Shown in pieces: positions 1-6,282 of a DNA stretch of 6,504 nucleotides. Under the pieces are notes generated by a model, which was given only the letters and a program-made list of their open reading frames with translations, made no database searches and was not told where the DNA came from. The first letter of the stretch is position 1; the number at the start of each line of letters is the position of its first letter. The DNA lies in NCBI GenBank assembly GCA_031262285.1, contig JAISHZ010000327.1:1-6504 (forward strand). The letters run 5' to 3'. Origin of the DNA: Lachnospiraceae bacterium (GTDB lineage: Bacteria > Bacillota_A > Clostridia > Lachnospirales > Lachnospiraceae). The position numbers and the translations under genes are program-made.

Positions 1-128
1 GCGGTTCTGTGCATCGATAGACTATAAATGTGGATCGGAGAATGCGTGAATAGTAACGCTGTCTAAATACATCGTTATTCGTCCGGGAAAGTCAATTGCT
101 CTGAAACGTAGATGTGTGAGCGCACGAA
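1..128. other. unassigned region downstream of mtaB
   Basis: No gene can be supported in these bases. On the minus strand the mtaB frame stays open for 17 codons past its TAA stop and then stops again. A minus-strand ATG at about 60 gives only 16 codons. On the plus strand a 15-codon open stretch ends in TGA near 49 and could be the tail of a gene to the left, but it is too short to judge. There is no convincing terminator after mtaB: no GC-rich hairpin followed by T residues is visible. The mtaB transcript may therefore continue leftward out of the window. Confidence 0.3.
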
Positions 129-1640
129 TTATTTCGTTTTGTCACCTAGCATGATTTCGTCTGTCAAAAATTGTTTTATGATAATAGGTGTGAGGGTATT
201 GGGGGTCGCTTCTGCGGCGGGTAGCGCACATTTCACATAATCGGATGTATGCCCTAGGCAATAGTCGGTTCCATCTATCTTTTTGTATTCCTCCCACAAG
301 ACCTCAGTCGTCTTTCCTATGTAGCTGCTACGGAAGCGAAGTGCTTGCAAAGCGGAGAGATTGATCACCTTTTGGCTACGTTTTTGCGCCATGTCGCGTG
401 GTATTTGATGGGACATGGTAGCGGCTGGTGTGCCTTGGCGTGGGGAAAATACGAATACATGTATTTGATACAATTCGGCGTTCTCACAAAAGTTTAGCGT
501 CTCTTGAAATTCTTCTTGCGTTTCTCCCGGAAATCCTACTATGAGGTCAGCAGTGATGGCTGGGTGTTGAAAGGTAGCACGTATTGTGTCCAAGCTTTGG
601 TAGTATTCCCTTACGGTAGAACGCCTATTCATACGGCGTAGGGTTTCGTCAGAGCCGCTTTGGAAGGATAGATGAAAATGCGGGCAAAGATTGGGGATCG
701 CTGCTAATCTGCGTACGAAGTCCGGTGTGATGATGCTCGGTTCCAAAGAGCCTAGTCGAATGCGTTTGGGCGCGTTTCTCATGCACTGTGCTTCCAGTAA
801 GTCAATGAGATCACTTTTGTGTGGGGCATTCCCTTGGTAGGAGGTGATATGGATACCGGTAAGTACGATTTCTTTGGCTCCTGCATTTGTCAATGTTGCG
901 ATTTCAGTAAGGATCTCGTGTTCGTCTCTGCTGCGGGCTCTCCCTCTGACATATGGAATGATGCAATAGGAACAAAATTGGTTGCATCCGTCTTGGATTT
1001 TTACATATGCTCTTGTGTGTGTAGTTGGGGAATTATTTTTCCTCTGCAGGTAGTCTCTGCGTATATCGTTTATACCCTGTTGTTCTGAGGCGATTTCCGA
1101 TTTATCATTCGCGTTTTGTTGCTCTAAAGCGGTTTTCGATTTTTCATCTGTGTCTTGTTGCGCCGAATCGGTCCTTAATGCTTCATCTGTGTCTGGTTTC
1201 TTTGAGATGGCTCCCGATTTGTCATTCGTATCTTGCGGCTCTGATACTACTCTCGATGTTTGATCCGGATTTTGATGTTGTGTTTGGTTTTCTTTTTCTT
1301 TCACATAAGACAGTAGTATTTCAGCAAACTTTTCTTTTTGTTCGTTGTTGATTGTCAGATCTAGCGCAGGATCTTTTTGTGCGTCAGTTTGTTTGGCAGA
1401 TACATAGCATCCCACCGCGACGACAAGGGCGTCTTGGTTGCGCGCTTTGGCGCGGTGTAGCATCTGTCTGCTTTTTTTGTCCGCAATGGCAGTAACGGTA
1501 CAAGTGTTGACCACATAGATATCCGCTATCTGATCGAAAGGCACAATGGTATAGCCCAAATCCTCCATTTGTTTCATCATCTTTTCGGTTTCATAGGAAT
1601 TGACCTTACATCCAAGGTTATGGAATGCTATATTTTTCAT
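129..1640 (-). CDS. mtaB: tRNA (N6-L-threonylcarbamoyladenosine(37)-C2)-methylthiotransferase MtaB
   Basis: Radical-SAM methylthiotransferase that converts t6A to ms2t6A at position 37 of ANN-decoding tRNAs, a cytosolic reaction that aids codon reading. The chosen start gives 503 residues. The N-terminal UPF0004 domain (about 1-110) carries the three cluster-binding cysteines: C11 in LGCKVN, C47 in NTCTVT and C78 in VGCYV. The radical-SAM domain (about 208-430) has the CxxxCxxC motif C219, C223, C226 in DGCNQFCSYC. A TRAM-type RNA-binding domain fills about 438-497. The LGCKVN and CSYCIIPYVRGRARSR forms fit MtaB rather than MiaB. The start at 1640 follows AAGGA with 8 bases of spacing, and family alignment begins there; 38 upstream in-frame codons are not family-like. 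The protein is about 60 residues longer than usual because a 13-residue tandem repeat lies between the two domains (about 124-201). All catalytic cysteines are intact, so it should be active. Confidence 0.95.
   Translation of the reverse strand: MKNIAFHNLGCKVNSYETEKMMKQMEDLGYTIVPFDQIADIYVVNTCTVTAIADKKSRQMLHRAKARNQDALVVAVGCYVSAKQTDAQKDPALDLTINNEQKEKFAEILLSYVKEKENQTQHQNPDQTSRVVSEPQDTNDKSGAISKKPDTDEALRTDSAQQDTDEKSKTALEQQNANDKSEIASEQQGINDIRRDYLQRKNNSPTTHTRAYVKIQDGCNQFCSYCIIPYVRGRARSRDEHEILTEIATLTNAGAKEIVLTGIHITSYQGNAPHKSDLIDLLEAQCMRNAPKRIRLGSLEPSIITPDFVRRLAAIPNLCPHFHLSFQSGSDETLRRMNRRSTVREYYQSLDTIRATFQHPAITADLIVGFPGETQEEFQETLNFCENAELYQIHVFVFSPRQGTPAATMSHQIPRDMAQKRSQKVINLSALQALRFRSSYIGKTTEVLWEEYKKIDGTDYCLGHTSDYVKCALPAAEATPNTLTPIIIKQFLTDEIMLGDKTK
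1038..1271 (-). repeat. 39-bp in-frame tandem repeat inside mtaB
   Basis: Five clear copies and one degenerate copy of a 39-base unit lie head to tail, each coding 13 residues, at MtaB residues 124-201. The copies start at residues 124, 137, 150, 163, 176 and 189. The last two clear copies are DTDEKSKTALEQQ and NANDKSEIASEQQ; the first reads NPDQTSRVVSEPQ. The 163-175 and 176-188 units match at 28 of 39 bases. The consensus is roughly D-T-N/D-D/E-K-S, three variable residues, then S-E-Q-Q. The encoded stretch is charged, Gln-rich and lacks hydrophobic residues, so it is probably a disordered linker. The unit length is a multiple of three, so copy-number change would keep the frame. Confidence 0.85.
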
Positions 1641-1649
1641 CTGCGTTAT

Positions 1650-1665
1650 CCTTAAATTTGTAAGG
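1650..1665 (-). promoter_or_regulatory. inverted repeat covering the mtaB ribosome site
   Basis: CCTTA and TAAGG flank a six-base AT-rich spacer just upstream of mtaB. On the minus-strand RNA the right arm contains the AAGG of the mtaB Shine-Dalgarno, so the hairpin could partly hide it. The stem is only 5 bp and probably weak. As DNA the same repeat sits about 9 bases upstream of the -35 box of the divergent HPr-like gene, so it could instead be a binding site. Either role is inference. Confidence 0.3.
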
Positions 1666-1673
1666 TTTGTGCC

Positions 1674-1702
1674 TTGACTTTTGCAGGGTAAACCAGTAAG
1701 AT
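1674..1702 (+). promoter_or_regulatory. sigma-A promoter of the HPr-like gene
   Basis: A -35 box TTGACT (1674-1679) and a -10 box TAAGAT (1697-1702) are separated by exactly 17 bases. Each differs from consensus at one position. Transcription would start near 1709, leaving a leader of about 31 bases before the ATG at 1740. An eight-base palindrome GGAATTCC (1709-1716) falls at the expected start site; I cannot tell whether it matters. No cre-type catabolite operator was recognised. Confidence 0.8.
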
Positions 1703-1725
1703 CATCTTGGAATTCCCAATCAAAC

Positions 1726-1735
1726 AAGGAGGTGA
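1726..1735 (+). promoter_or_regulatory. extended Shine-Dalgarno of the HPr-like gene
   Basis: AAGGAGGTGA is a ten-base match to the complement of the 16S rRNA 3' end. GGAGG ends 7 bases before the ATG at 1740. It fixes that start over the in-frame ATG at 1707, which lies upstream of the site and at the promoter's expected start point. The length of the match suggests high translation. Confidence 0.9.
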
Positions 1736-1739
1736 GTAT

Positions 1740-1970
1740 ATGAAAACCGTACAAATTTCACTGAACTCCATTGACAAAGTAAAATCTTTTGTGAATGACG
1801 TTACCAAATTTGACTATGATTTTGATTTGGTTTCGGGCAGGTACGTGATTGATGCCAAGTCTATCATGGGCATATTCAGTCTTGATCTTTCCAAGCCGAT
1901 TGACTTGAACATTCATGTAGAAGACAATGTTGATGTTGTCATGACCGCGTTGGCACCCTACATCGTTTAG
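1740..1970 (+). CDS. HPr-domain protein lacking the phosphocarrier histidine (Crh-like)
   Basis: A 76-residue protein of the HPr/Crh fold family, about the full length of HPr (85-88) minus a few residues. The recognisable part is DAKSIMGIFSLDL (residues 38-50), which matches the regulatory Ser46 region of HPr; the serine is Ser41 here. The N-terminal GLHARPA signature with the EI-phosphorylated His15 is absent. The equivalent stretch reads ISLNSIDKVKSFV, and the only histidine in the protein is His59. It therefore should not carry phosphate in sugar uptake. By analogy with Bacillus Crh, where that residue is Gln, it could be a serine-phosphorylated regulatory partner of HPr kinase and CcpA, but this is inference. 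The gene is monocistronic: promoter at 1674-1702, strong ribosome site, and a terminator 38 bases after its stop. It faces mtaB head to head and thiI tail to tail. Confidence 0.85.
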   Translation: MKTVQISLNSIDKVKSFVNDVTKFDYDFDLVSGRYVIDAKSIMGIFSLDLSKPIDLNIHVEDNVDVVMTALAPYIV

Positions 1971-2007
1971 TGTGCCTCTTTTCGATTTGCTATTACAGTT
2001 AAGGATT

Positions 2008-2032
2008 CCTCAGGTGCGCCTGAGGTTTTTTT
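2008..2032 (+). terminator. intrinsic terminator of the HPr-like gene
   Basis: A perfect 7-bp stem CCTCAGG/CCTGAGG with the loop TGCG is followed by seven T residues (2026-2032). The T tract runs into the stop codon of the convergent thiI gene (2033-2031). On the minus strand the hairpin is followed by a mixed sequence with no T run, so it should stop plus-strand transcription only and let thiI transcripts pass. Confidence 0.92.
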
Positions 2033-3209
2033 ATGTAATCACGATCGTTTCTCTTTGGGTAATCGCTTTCTCAACTAATTCTTGTATGCCTTCTCCCAAT
2101 GCTCCTTCATGTCTGGCAATATATTTGGGATTGGGTTTTGTAACGGGATGTTTCGCCACAAAAATCGTACAGCAATCTTCAAAGGGCAAGATGGATGTCT
2201 CGAAAGTACCAATTGTCTTGGCAAGCTCAATAATCTGTTGTTTGTCAAACGCTATCAACGGTCGATAACACGGCATCTCACATACTTCATCCGTAGCTGC
2301 CATTGATGGTAGGGTCTGCGAAGCGACTTGTCCAATACTCTCTCCCGTAATCAGACCCAAACACTGCGTTTCTTTGGCAATGCGTTGTGCGATTCGCATC
2401 ATAAAACGTCGCATGATAATCGTCAGCTCTTCATGCGGGCATTTGTCATATATCGCAAGTTGGATGTCTGTAAAGGAAATCACGTGTAAATAAATCGTCC
2501 CTGCGTATACTGCCACCAATTTCGCCAGATCCACCACTTTTTGTTTGGCTCTCTCACTGGTGTATGGCGGGGCATGAAAATAAACAGCATCTATCGATAC
2601 TCCGCGTTTGGCTATCAGATATCCTGCGACAGGGGAGTCGATGCCGCCGGACAAAAGCAGCATCGCCTTGCCACCGGTTCCAAGCGGCATTCCTCCCTGA
2701 CCGGGAATTTCTTTTGAATAGACTACGATTTGTTCTCGAATCTCAATATGCAGATTAATGTCCGGATTATGAACATCTACTTTTCTTTGTGGATGCGCGT
2801 TTAAGATCGCTTCTCCCAGTTTTTGATTGATTTGCATGGAATTGAGCGGGTAATTCTTGCGTGATCGCCTCGCTAGCACTTTAAATGTCTGCGCTTGATC
2901 GGGGTGTGCTTTATCCATATACGCAATCACTTCTTGACAAAGTGTCTCAAATCCATCGTCGGGCAAAAGTTTGACCGGGCATATCGCGCATATTCCAAAT
3001 ACTTTGCAAAGTTCATTGGTGACTTCCAAATAGTCAAATGAGCTCTGTGCCAAAACATATATCCGCCCCGGTGTGCGCTGTACCAGAAAGGTTCCTTCAC
3101 ATTTTTGAAGGTGGCGTTTGATTTGTGACACCAATGCCTCTTCAAAGAGATGGCGGTTTTTGCCTTTCACGAAAATCTCTGCGTATTTAATCAAAAATGC
3201 GGTAAACAT
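2031..3209 (-). CDS. thiI: tRNA 4-thiouridine(8) synthase ThiI (no rhodanese domain)
   Basis: ThiI adenylates U8 of tRNA and inserts sulfur to make 4-thiouridine, a near-UV sensor; in some bacteria it also supplies sulfur for the thiamine thiazole. The 392 residues show an N-terminal ferredoxin-like domain, a THUMP RNA-binding domain (about 60-165), and a PP-loop ATPase domain with SGGIDS at 187-192. Also conserved are PPYTSERAKQKV (214-225), ITGESIGQVASQTL (287-300) and DCC at 345-347, which aligns with the catalytic Cys344 region of the E. coli enzyme. It ends where the Bacillus protein ends; the C-terminal rhodanese domain with Cys456 of E. coli is absent. The start at 3209 follows GGAGG with a short 4-base gap and only 10 bases after the desulfurase stop, so the two are very probably co-translated partners. 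The nearest known parallel is Bacillus NifZ-ThiI. Confidence 0.96.
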   Translation of the reverse strand: MFTAFLIKYAEIFVKGKNRHLFEEALVSQIKRHLQKCEGTFLVQRTPGRIYVLAQSSFDYLEVTNELCKVFGICAICPVKLLPDDGFETLCQEVIAYMDKAHPDQAQTFKVLARRSRKNYPLNSMQINQKLGEAILNAHPQRKVDVHNPDINLHIEIREQIVVYSKEIPGQGGMPLGTGGKAMLLLSGGIDSPVAGYLIAKRGVSIDAVYFHAPPYTSERAKQKVVDLAKLVAVYAGTIYLHVISFTDIQLAIYDKCPHEELTIIMRRFMMRIAQRIAKETQCLGLITGESIGQVASQTLPSMAATDEVCEMPCYRPLIAFDKQQIIELAKTIGTFETSILPFEDCCTIFVAKHPVTKPNPKYIARHEGALGEGIQELVEKAITQRETIVIT

Positions 3210-3219
3210 GATGCCTCCG

Positions 3220-4389
3220 TTATTTTCTGCCGTATCTGCGCAACATAGGGATCATATCATACATTGTCCGCAAAGTATAGTCTATTTCTTCTTCTGTATT
3301 CAGGATAGAAAGACTGAAACGAATGGTAGAATCCAGTAAATTGGCGGGTAAACCGATGGCTTTGAGCGTAGCGGATGGTTTTGGTTTGCGCGCTGCGCAA
3401 GCACTTCCGGCAGAGACATAAACCCCTTTTTCCTCCAATGCGTGCAGCATGACCTCGCTGCGGATACCATAAAGTGACATACTGACGATATGCGGTGCTG
3501 TTTCTTCTCCGGCAATTGCCGATGGTACCAAACCGTTGATTTGACTGCCTTCTATGCGTCTGATCCCTTCTATTAACTTGTTTTTTAGATGTCTCACATA
3601 AGATACATCCTCTTCTAAATGCGCATATACCATTTCTGCAGCTTTCGCCATTCCTGCTGCTCCCGGGACATTTTCTGTACCCGGACGAATCCCTTGCTGC
3701 TGACTGCCACCAAAGAAAAGGGGTGCAAGATGAATCTTTTCATCCGCAAATAGGAATCCTGCTCCCTTAGGTCCGTGTATTTTGTGACTGCTCACAGAAA
3801 GGAGATCGATCTTCATCGATTTGGGATGAAGGATCGCCTTGCCAAAGCCTTGGACGGCATCGACATGATAACAAGCGGATGGACAAATCTTCTTAATCAA
3901 TTCTCCTGCTTGCGCAATTGGCATCAGCGATCCGATTTCATTGTTTGTATGCATGATTGACACGAGTGTCGTTTCCGGAGTTAACGCTTTTTCCAAATCT
4001 TCCAGATGAATACGACCGCTGATATCCACCGGAAGGTAGGTTACGCGAAATTGATTCGCTTCCAGATAGCGCATGGTATTGGCTACAGCAGGGTGCTCCA
4101 CCTGCGTCGTGATCAGATGACGACCTTTTCGTTGATTGGCATATGCCGCGCCGATGAGTGCTAAATTGTCTGACTCTGTCCCACCGGACGTAAAAATGAT
4201 TTCTTTTCCATTTACTTTGAGAATGCGCGAAAGGGTTTCTTTGGCATAACGCAGATAACTTTCCGCTTCCATGCCTTTCAAATGCAGACTGGAGGAATTA
4301 CCATAGTCTTCGCACATGATTTTCGTCATCAACTCCGCCACTTGAGGAAAGACCTGCGTGGTGGCGGAATTATCCAAGTATATTTCCAT
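3220..4389 (-). CDS. class-V cysteine desulfurase (NifS/IscS family), probable sulfur donor for ThiI
   Basis: PLP enzyme that removes sulfur from cysteine to form alanine and a protein-bound persulfide. The chosen start gives 389 residues. It opens with the typical MEIYLDNSATT. PLP-site residues are visible: His99 in VEHPAV, Asp177 and Gln180 in HVDAVQ, and the Schiff-base Lys203 in SHKIHGPKG. The persulfide cysteine is Cys331 in SAGSAC, followed by the conserved PS and LKAIG. RPGTEN is at 235-240. I prefer the ATG at 4389 over one nine codons upstream (4416), because GAGGAG lies 9 bases before it and family homology starts there. No iscU/nifU scaffold gene is in the window. The immediate downstream partner is thiI, so a dedicated tRNA-thiolation role like Bacillus NifZ is likelier than general Fe-S assembly. 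MtaB, also nearby, is an Fe-S enzyme and could be another beneficiary. Confidence 0.94.
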   Translation of the reverse strand: MEIYLDNSATTQVFPQVAELMTKIMCEDYGNSSSLHLKGMEAESYLRYAKETLSRILKVNGKEIIFTSGGTESDNLALIGAAYANQRKGRHLITTQVEHPAVANTMRYLEANQFRVTYLPVDISGRIHLEDLEKALTPETTLVSIMHTNNEIGSLMPIAQAGELIKKICPSACYHVDAVQGFGKAILHPKSMKIDLLSVSSHKIHGPKGAGFLFADEKIHLAPLFFGGSQQQGIRPGTENVPGAAGMAKAAEMVYAHLEEDVSYVRHLKNKLIEGIRRIEGSQINGLVPSAIAGEETAPHIVSMSLYGIRSEVMLHALEEKGVYVSAGSACAARKPKPSATLKAIGLPANLLDSTIRFSLSILNTEEEIDYTLRTMYDMIPMLRRYGRK

Positions 4390-4464
4390 TGAACCGTTCT
4401 CCTCATTGAACATCAAAAATCGACTTTTCGTTCTATCTTATCTTATGCAGTTTTCGCAAATTCG

Positions 4465-4493
4465 ACTCTTGCCAGTTGAAGAGTTCCTTTTTT
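4465..4493 (+). terminator. terminator-like hairpin with T tract, facing the plus strand
   Basis: A 6-bp stem ACTCTT/AAGAGT with an eight-base loop is followed after three bases by six T residues (4488-4493), which overlap the rsmE stop codon. The orientation fits only plus-strand transcription, yet no plus-strand gene lies upstream. It could stop antisense RNA, or be a chance product of an A-rich 3' end. The stem has only two G-C pairs. On the minus strand no T run follows, so it should not block rsmE-desulfurase readthrough. The rest of this 102-base gap holds the desulfurase ribosome site. Confidence 0.3.
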
Positions 4494-5232
4494 ATTCTTC
4501 TAAACAAAAAACAATCCAAGAAAGCACGGTCATCCCGGCAGTTTCGGTACGTAAGATCCGTCTTCCCAACGTTATTGGGATTAAGTCAGATGACCTAGCC
4601 GCTGTCACTTCCGTTGGCGTAAATCCGCCTTCCGGACCGATAAAGACACAGATGTCAGTGTTTGGCTGTATCGCCTGCAATATACTTTTCGTATTGGTAA
4701 AGTCGGTCTCGCATTCATATGCCAGAAGTTTCACCGTATTCCTTCGCGCTTGCGCAAGAGCTTCCTGAAAAGAGAGGAGGTTCGCTATCTCGGGAATCAT
4801 GGCGCGCCCTGCTTGTTTGGCTGCGCTTTGAGCGATCTGCTGCCATCTGTTTATTTTGGACTTGGCTTTCGAATCGTCCAGTTTCACAATACTTCGAGCA
4901 GTGACCACCGGTACGATACGATGGACGCCCAGTTCCACCGTCTTTTGAATGATCAATTCCATCTTATCTAGTTTCGGAAGTGCTTGATACAAGGTGATAC
5001 GCGAAGATAGTTCGGTATGATTGTCTTTGATCATGCTGATCTTGCAGTATATTCGGTCTTCATGGAGCGATTCGATTTCGCAAAGATATTCTTTTTGATC
5101 CTCTTGACCATAAACGATGATTTCTTGCCCCGGTTTCATACGAAGCACATTTTTGATATGATTGACATCTTGTCCATCAATCAAGATATGATCTTCTCGG
5201 CAATTGCGCTGTGGCACAAAAAAATGATACAT
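4492..5232 (-). CDS. rsmE: 16S rRNA (uracil(1498)-N3)-methyltransferase RsmE
   Basis: SAM-dependent SPOUT-class enzyme that makes m3U1498 in helix 44 of 16S rRNA, at the decoding region of the 30S subunit. The 246 residues match the usual length. The N-terminal PUA-like domain carries HIKNVLRM (25-32). Next come QALPKLDKMELIIQK (83-97) and the knot-forming motifs IGPEGG (198-203) and LGRRILRTETA (222-232), the SAM-binding signature. The ATG abuts the prmA stop with no spacer, and its GGGAG ribosome site lies inside the last codons of prmA, 7 bases ahead of the ATG, so translation is likely coupled. prmA-rsmE adjacency is a long-conserved pair in Bacillota (yqeT-yqeU in Bacillus). Confidence 0.96.
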   Translation of the reverse strand: MYHFFVPQRNCREDHILIDGQDVNHIKNVLRMKPGQEIIVYGQEDQKEYLCEIESLHEDRIYCKISMIKDNHTELSSRITLYQALPKLDKMELIIQKTVELGVHRIVPVVTARSIVKLDDSKAKSKINRWQQIAQSAAKQAGRAMIPEIANLLSFQEALAQARRNTVKLLAYECETDFTNTKSILQAIQPNTDICVFIGPEGGFTPTEVTAARSSDLIPITLGRRILRTETAGMTVLSWIVFCLEE

Positions 5233-6282
5233 CTATTTGCTCCCGTCTGCGGATAACATTGCGCTGATACAGACCCATTCGCCCAGTCTTTCGATACCCA
5301 CCACATCCATACCTGCTTGGCGTATGGCGGAACAAACGATCTCTTCTTTTTCCTGTAAGATGCCGCTCGTAATATAGTGTCCTCCTCTTTTGAGCAGTTT
5401 GGGGATCCATGGGGTGATTCCTACCAAAACTTCCGCGAGGATATTTGCAGTGATAAGATCATATCCCTCCCCCTGCGATCCACGGCTTCGCAACGTCTCA
5501 CGCAGGGTTGCATCTGTTGCGATGTTGCCCAAATGTAGGGTAAAGGCTCCCTTTTCAATAGCATTTTCTGTAAGGTTCTGCTTCACAGCGTCAAGTACAC
5601 ATTCATCCAAATCTGTCGCCTCAACGTGGCTTACTCCCAAAAGAATTGCAGCAATTCCCAAGATTCCACTTCCGGTACCGATATCAAGCAATTGCATACC
5701 GGCGCGCGTATGGCGACTAAGTTCACGAATACACAGCTGCGTGGTTTCGTGCATACCGGTTCCAAATGCAGTTCCGGGATCAATGCGAAGAATTTTTTGA
5801 TTTTCTTTGTGGACAGGTATTTCTTCCCATGTTGGTACAATATAAAAATCACCAACTTCAAACGAATGAAAATATTGTTTCCAATTATTGATCCAGTCGA
5901 TATCTTCCGTTTCTTCGATTGTGATTTTACCGGATCCGATGTCAGCGTACTGAGATATTTCCTTCAATTCCTGTTCTATGATGCGTTTCACCATGGCAGA
6001 ATCTACCTTCTCGCTCGGTGAATACAGTGTTTCCGCCTCAGACGGAGGAATATAGTCCAGAAAGCCCTCTTGCGTCATGGGAACATAAAAGCTGAGTGCC
6101 GCTTTTCCATCATCTGCTTCAGGCAACAGGGGGATATCTACAAACATTCGCTCCTTTTCTGCAGCCGTGAGCGGTACTTTGTCTTCTATTTGTGCACCGT
6201 CAAAACCCAGATCATACAAGGCGCTAATAATAAGATCTTCACATTCGGTCAATGTTTCAATACGAAACTTTTTCCATTTCAT
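5233..6282 (-). CDS. prmA: ribosomal protein L11 methyltransferase PrmA
   Basis: Class I SAM-dependent enzyme that trimethylates lysines and the N terminus of ribosomal protein L11. The 349 residues comprise an N-terminal L11-recognition domain (about 1-75), a linker region, and a Rossmann catalytic domain. Signatures are DPGTAFGTGMHETT (168-181), the SAM-binding LDIGTGSGILGI (199-210), ATDLDE (222-227) and TANIL (278-282). It is somewhat longer than the E. coli enzyme (293), mainly in the linker and in a short insertion near 261-273. The family usually ends soon after the G-E-W-V strand; here a few extra residues ending ADGSK follow and hold the rsmE ribosome site. The start at 6282 follows GGGAG with 5 bases of spacing and aligns with the family start. 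In-frame ATGs at 6294 and 6339 lack this support. Its first 26 bases overlap the preceding gene. Confidence 0.95.
   Translation of the reverse strand: MKWKKFRIETLTECEDLIISALYDLGFDGAQIEDKVPLTAAEKERMFVDIPLLPEADDGKAALSFYVPMTQEGFLDYIPPSEAETLYSPSEKVDSAMVKRIIEQELKEISQYADIGSGKITIEETEDIDWINNWKQYFHSFEVGDFYIVPTWEEIPVHKENQKILRIDPGTAFGTGMHETTQLCIRELSRHTRAGMQLLDIGTGSGILGIAAILLGVSHVEATDLDECVLDAVKQNLTENAIEKGAFTLHLGNIATDATLRETLRSRGSQGEGYDLITANILAEVLVGITPWIPKLLKRGGHYITSGILQEKEEIVCSAIRQAGMDVVGIERLGEWVCISAMLSADGSK
5236..5265 (-). repeat. ten-codon junction repeat, copy at the prmA end
   Basis: The last ten codons of prmA (SAMLSADGSK) match ten codons near the end of the upstream gene (6284-6313, SAILRADGSK) at 22 of 30 bases and 8 of 10 residues. 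Six of the eight base differences are at third codon positions. The segment contains GGGAG, the ribosome site for rsmE. Confidence 0.55.

Noticed and set aside
66..95. Possible minus-strand promoter TTGACT - 18 bases - TGTATT downstream of mtaB
   Set aside because: The -10 box matches consensus at only four of six positions, the spacing is not optimal, and no gene is visible downstream within the window.
1038..1271. CRISPR-like array
   Set aside because: The units are contiguous 39-base repeats without spacers, they drift from copy to copy, and they are in frame within a protein.
819..1351. Two overlapping plus-strand open frames opposite mtaB (89 and 108 residues)
   Set aside because: They are antisense shadows of a well-supported mtaB gene. 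Their Leu/Cys-rich repetitive look comes from the tandem repeat read on the other strand, and neither has a convincing ribosome site.
1709..1716. GGAATTCC palindrome at the HPr-like transcription start as an operator
   Set aside because: Eight-base palindromes are common, and nothing else in the sequence links it to a known regulator.
1641..1754. 38-codon N-terminal extension of mtaB
   Set aside because: It runs through the divergent promoter and into the HPr-like gene, lacks family similarity, and a good AAGGA site precedes the ATG at 1640.
4435..4445. Overlapping TAAGAT motifs on the minus strand upstream of the desulfurase, considered as a -10 box
   Set aside because: No acceptable -35 box lies 16-18 bases upstream of either copy, so I cannot call an internal promoter.
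5177..5410. 77-residue minus-strand frame across the prmA-rsmE junction
   Set aside because: It is out of frame with both genes, which are each fully supported by family motifs; it is a shadow.
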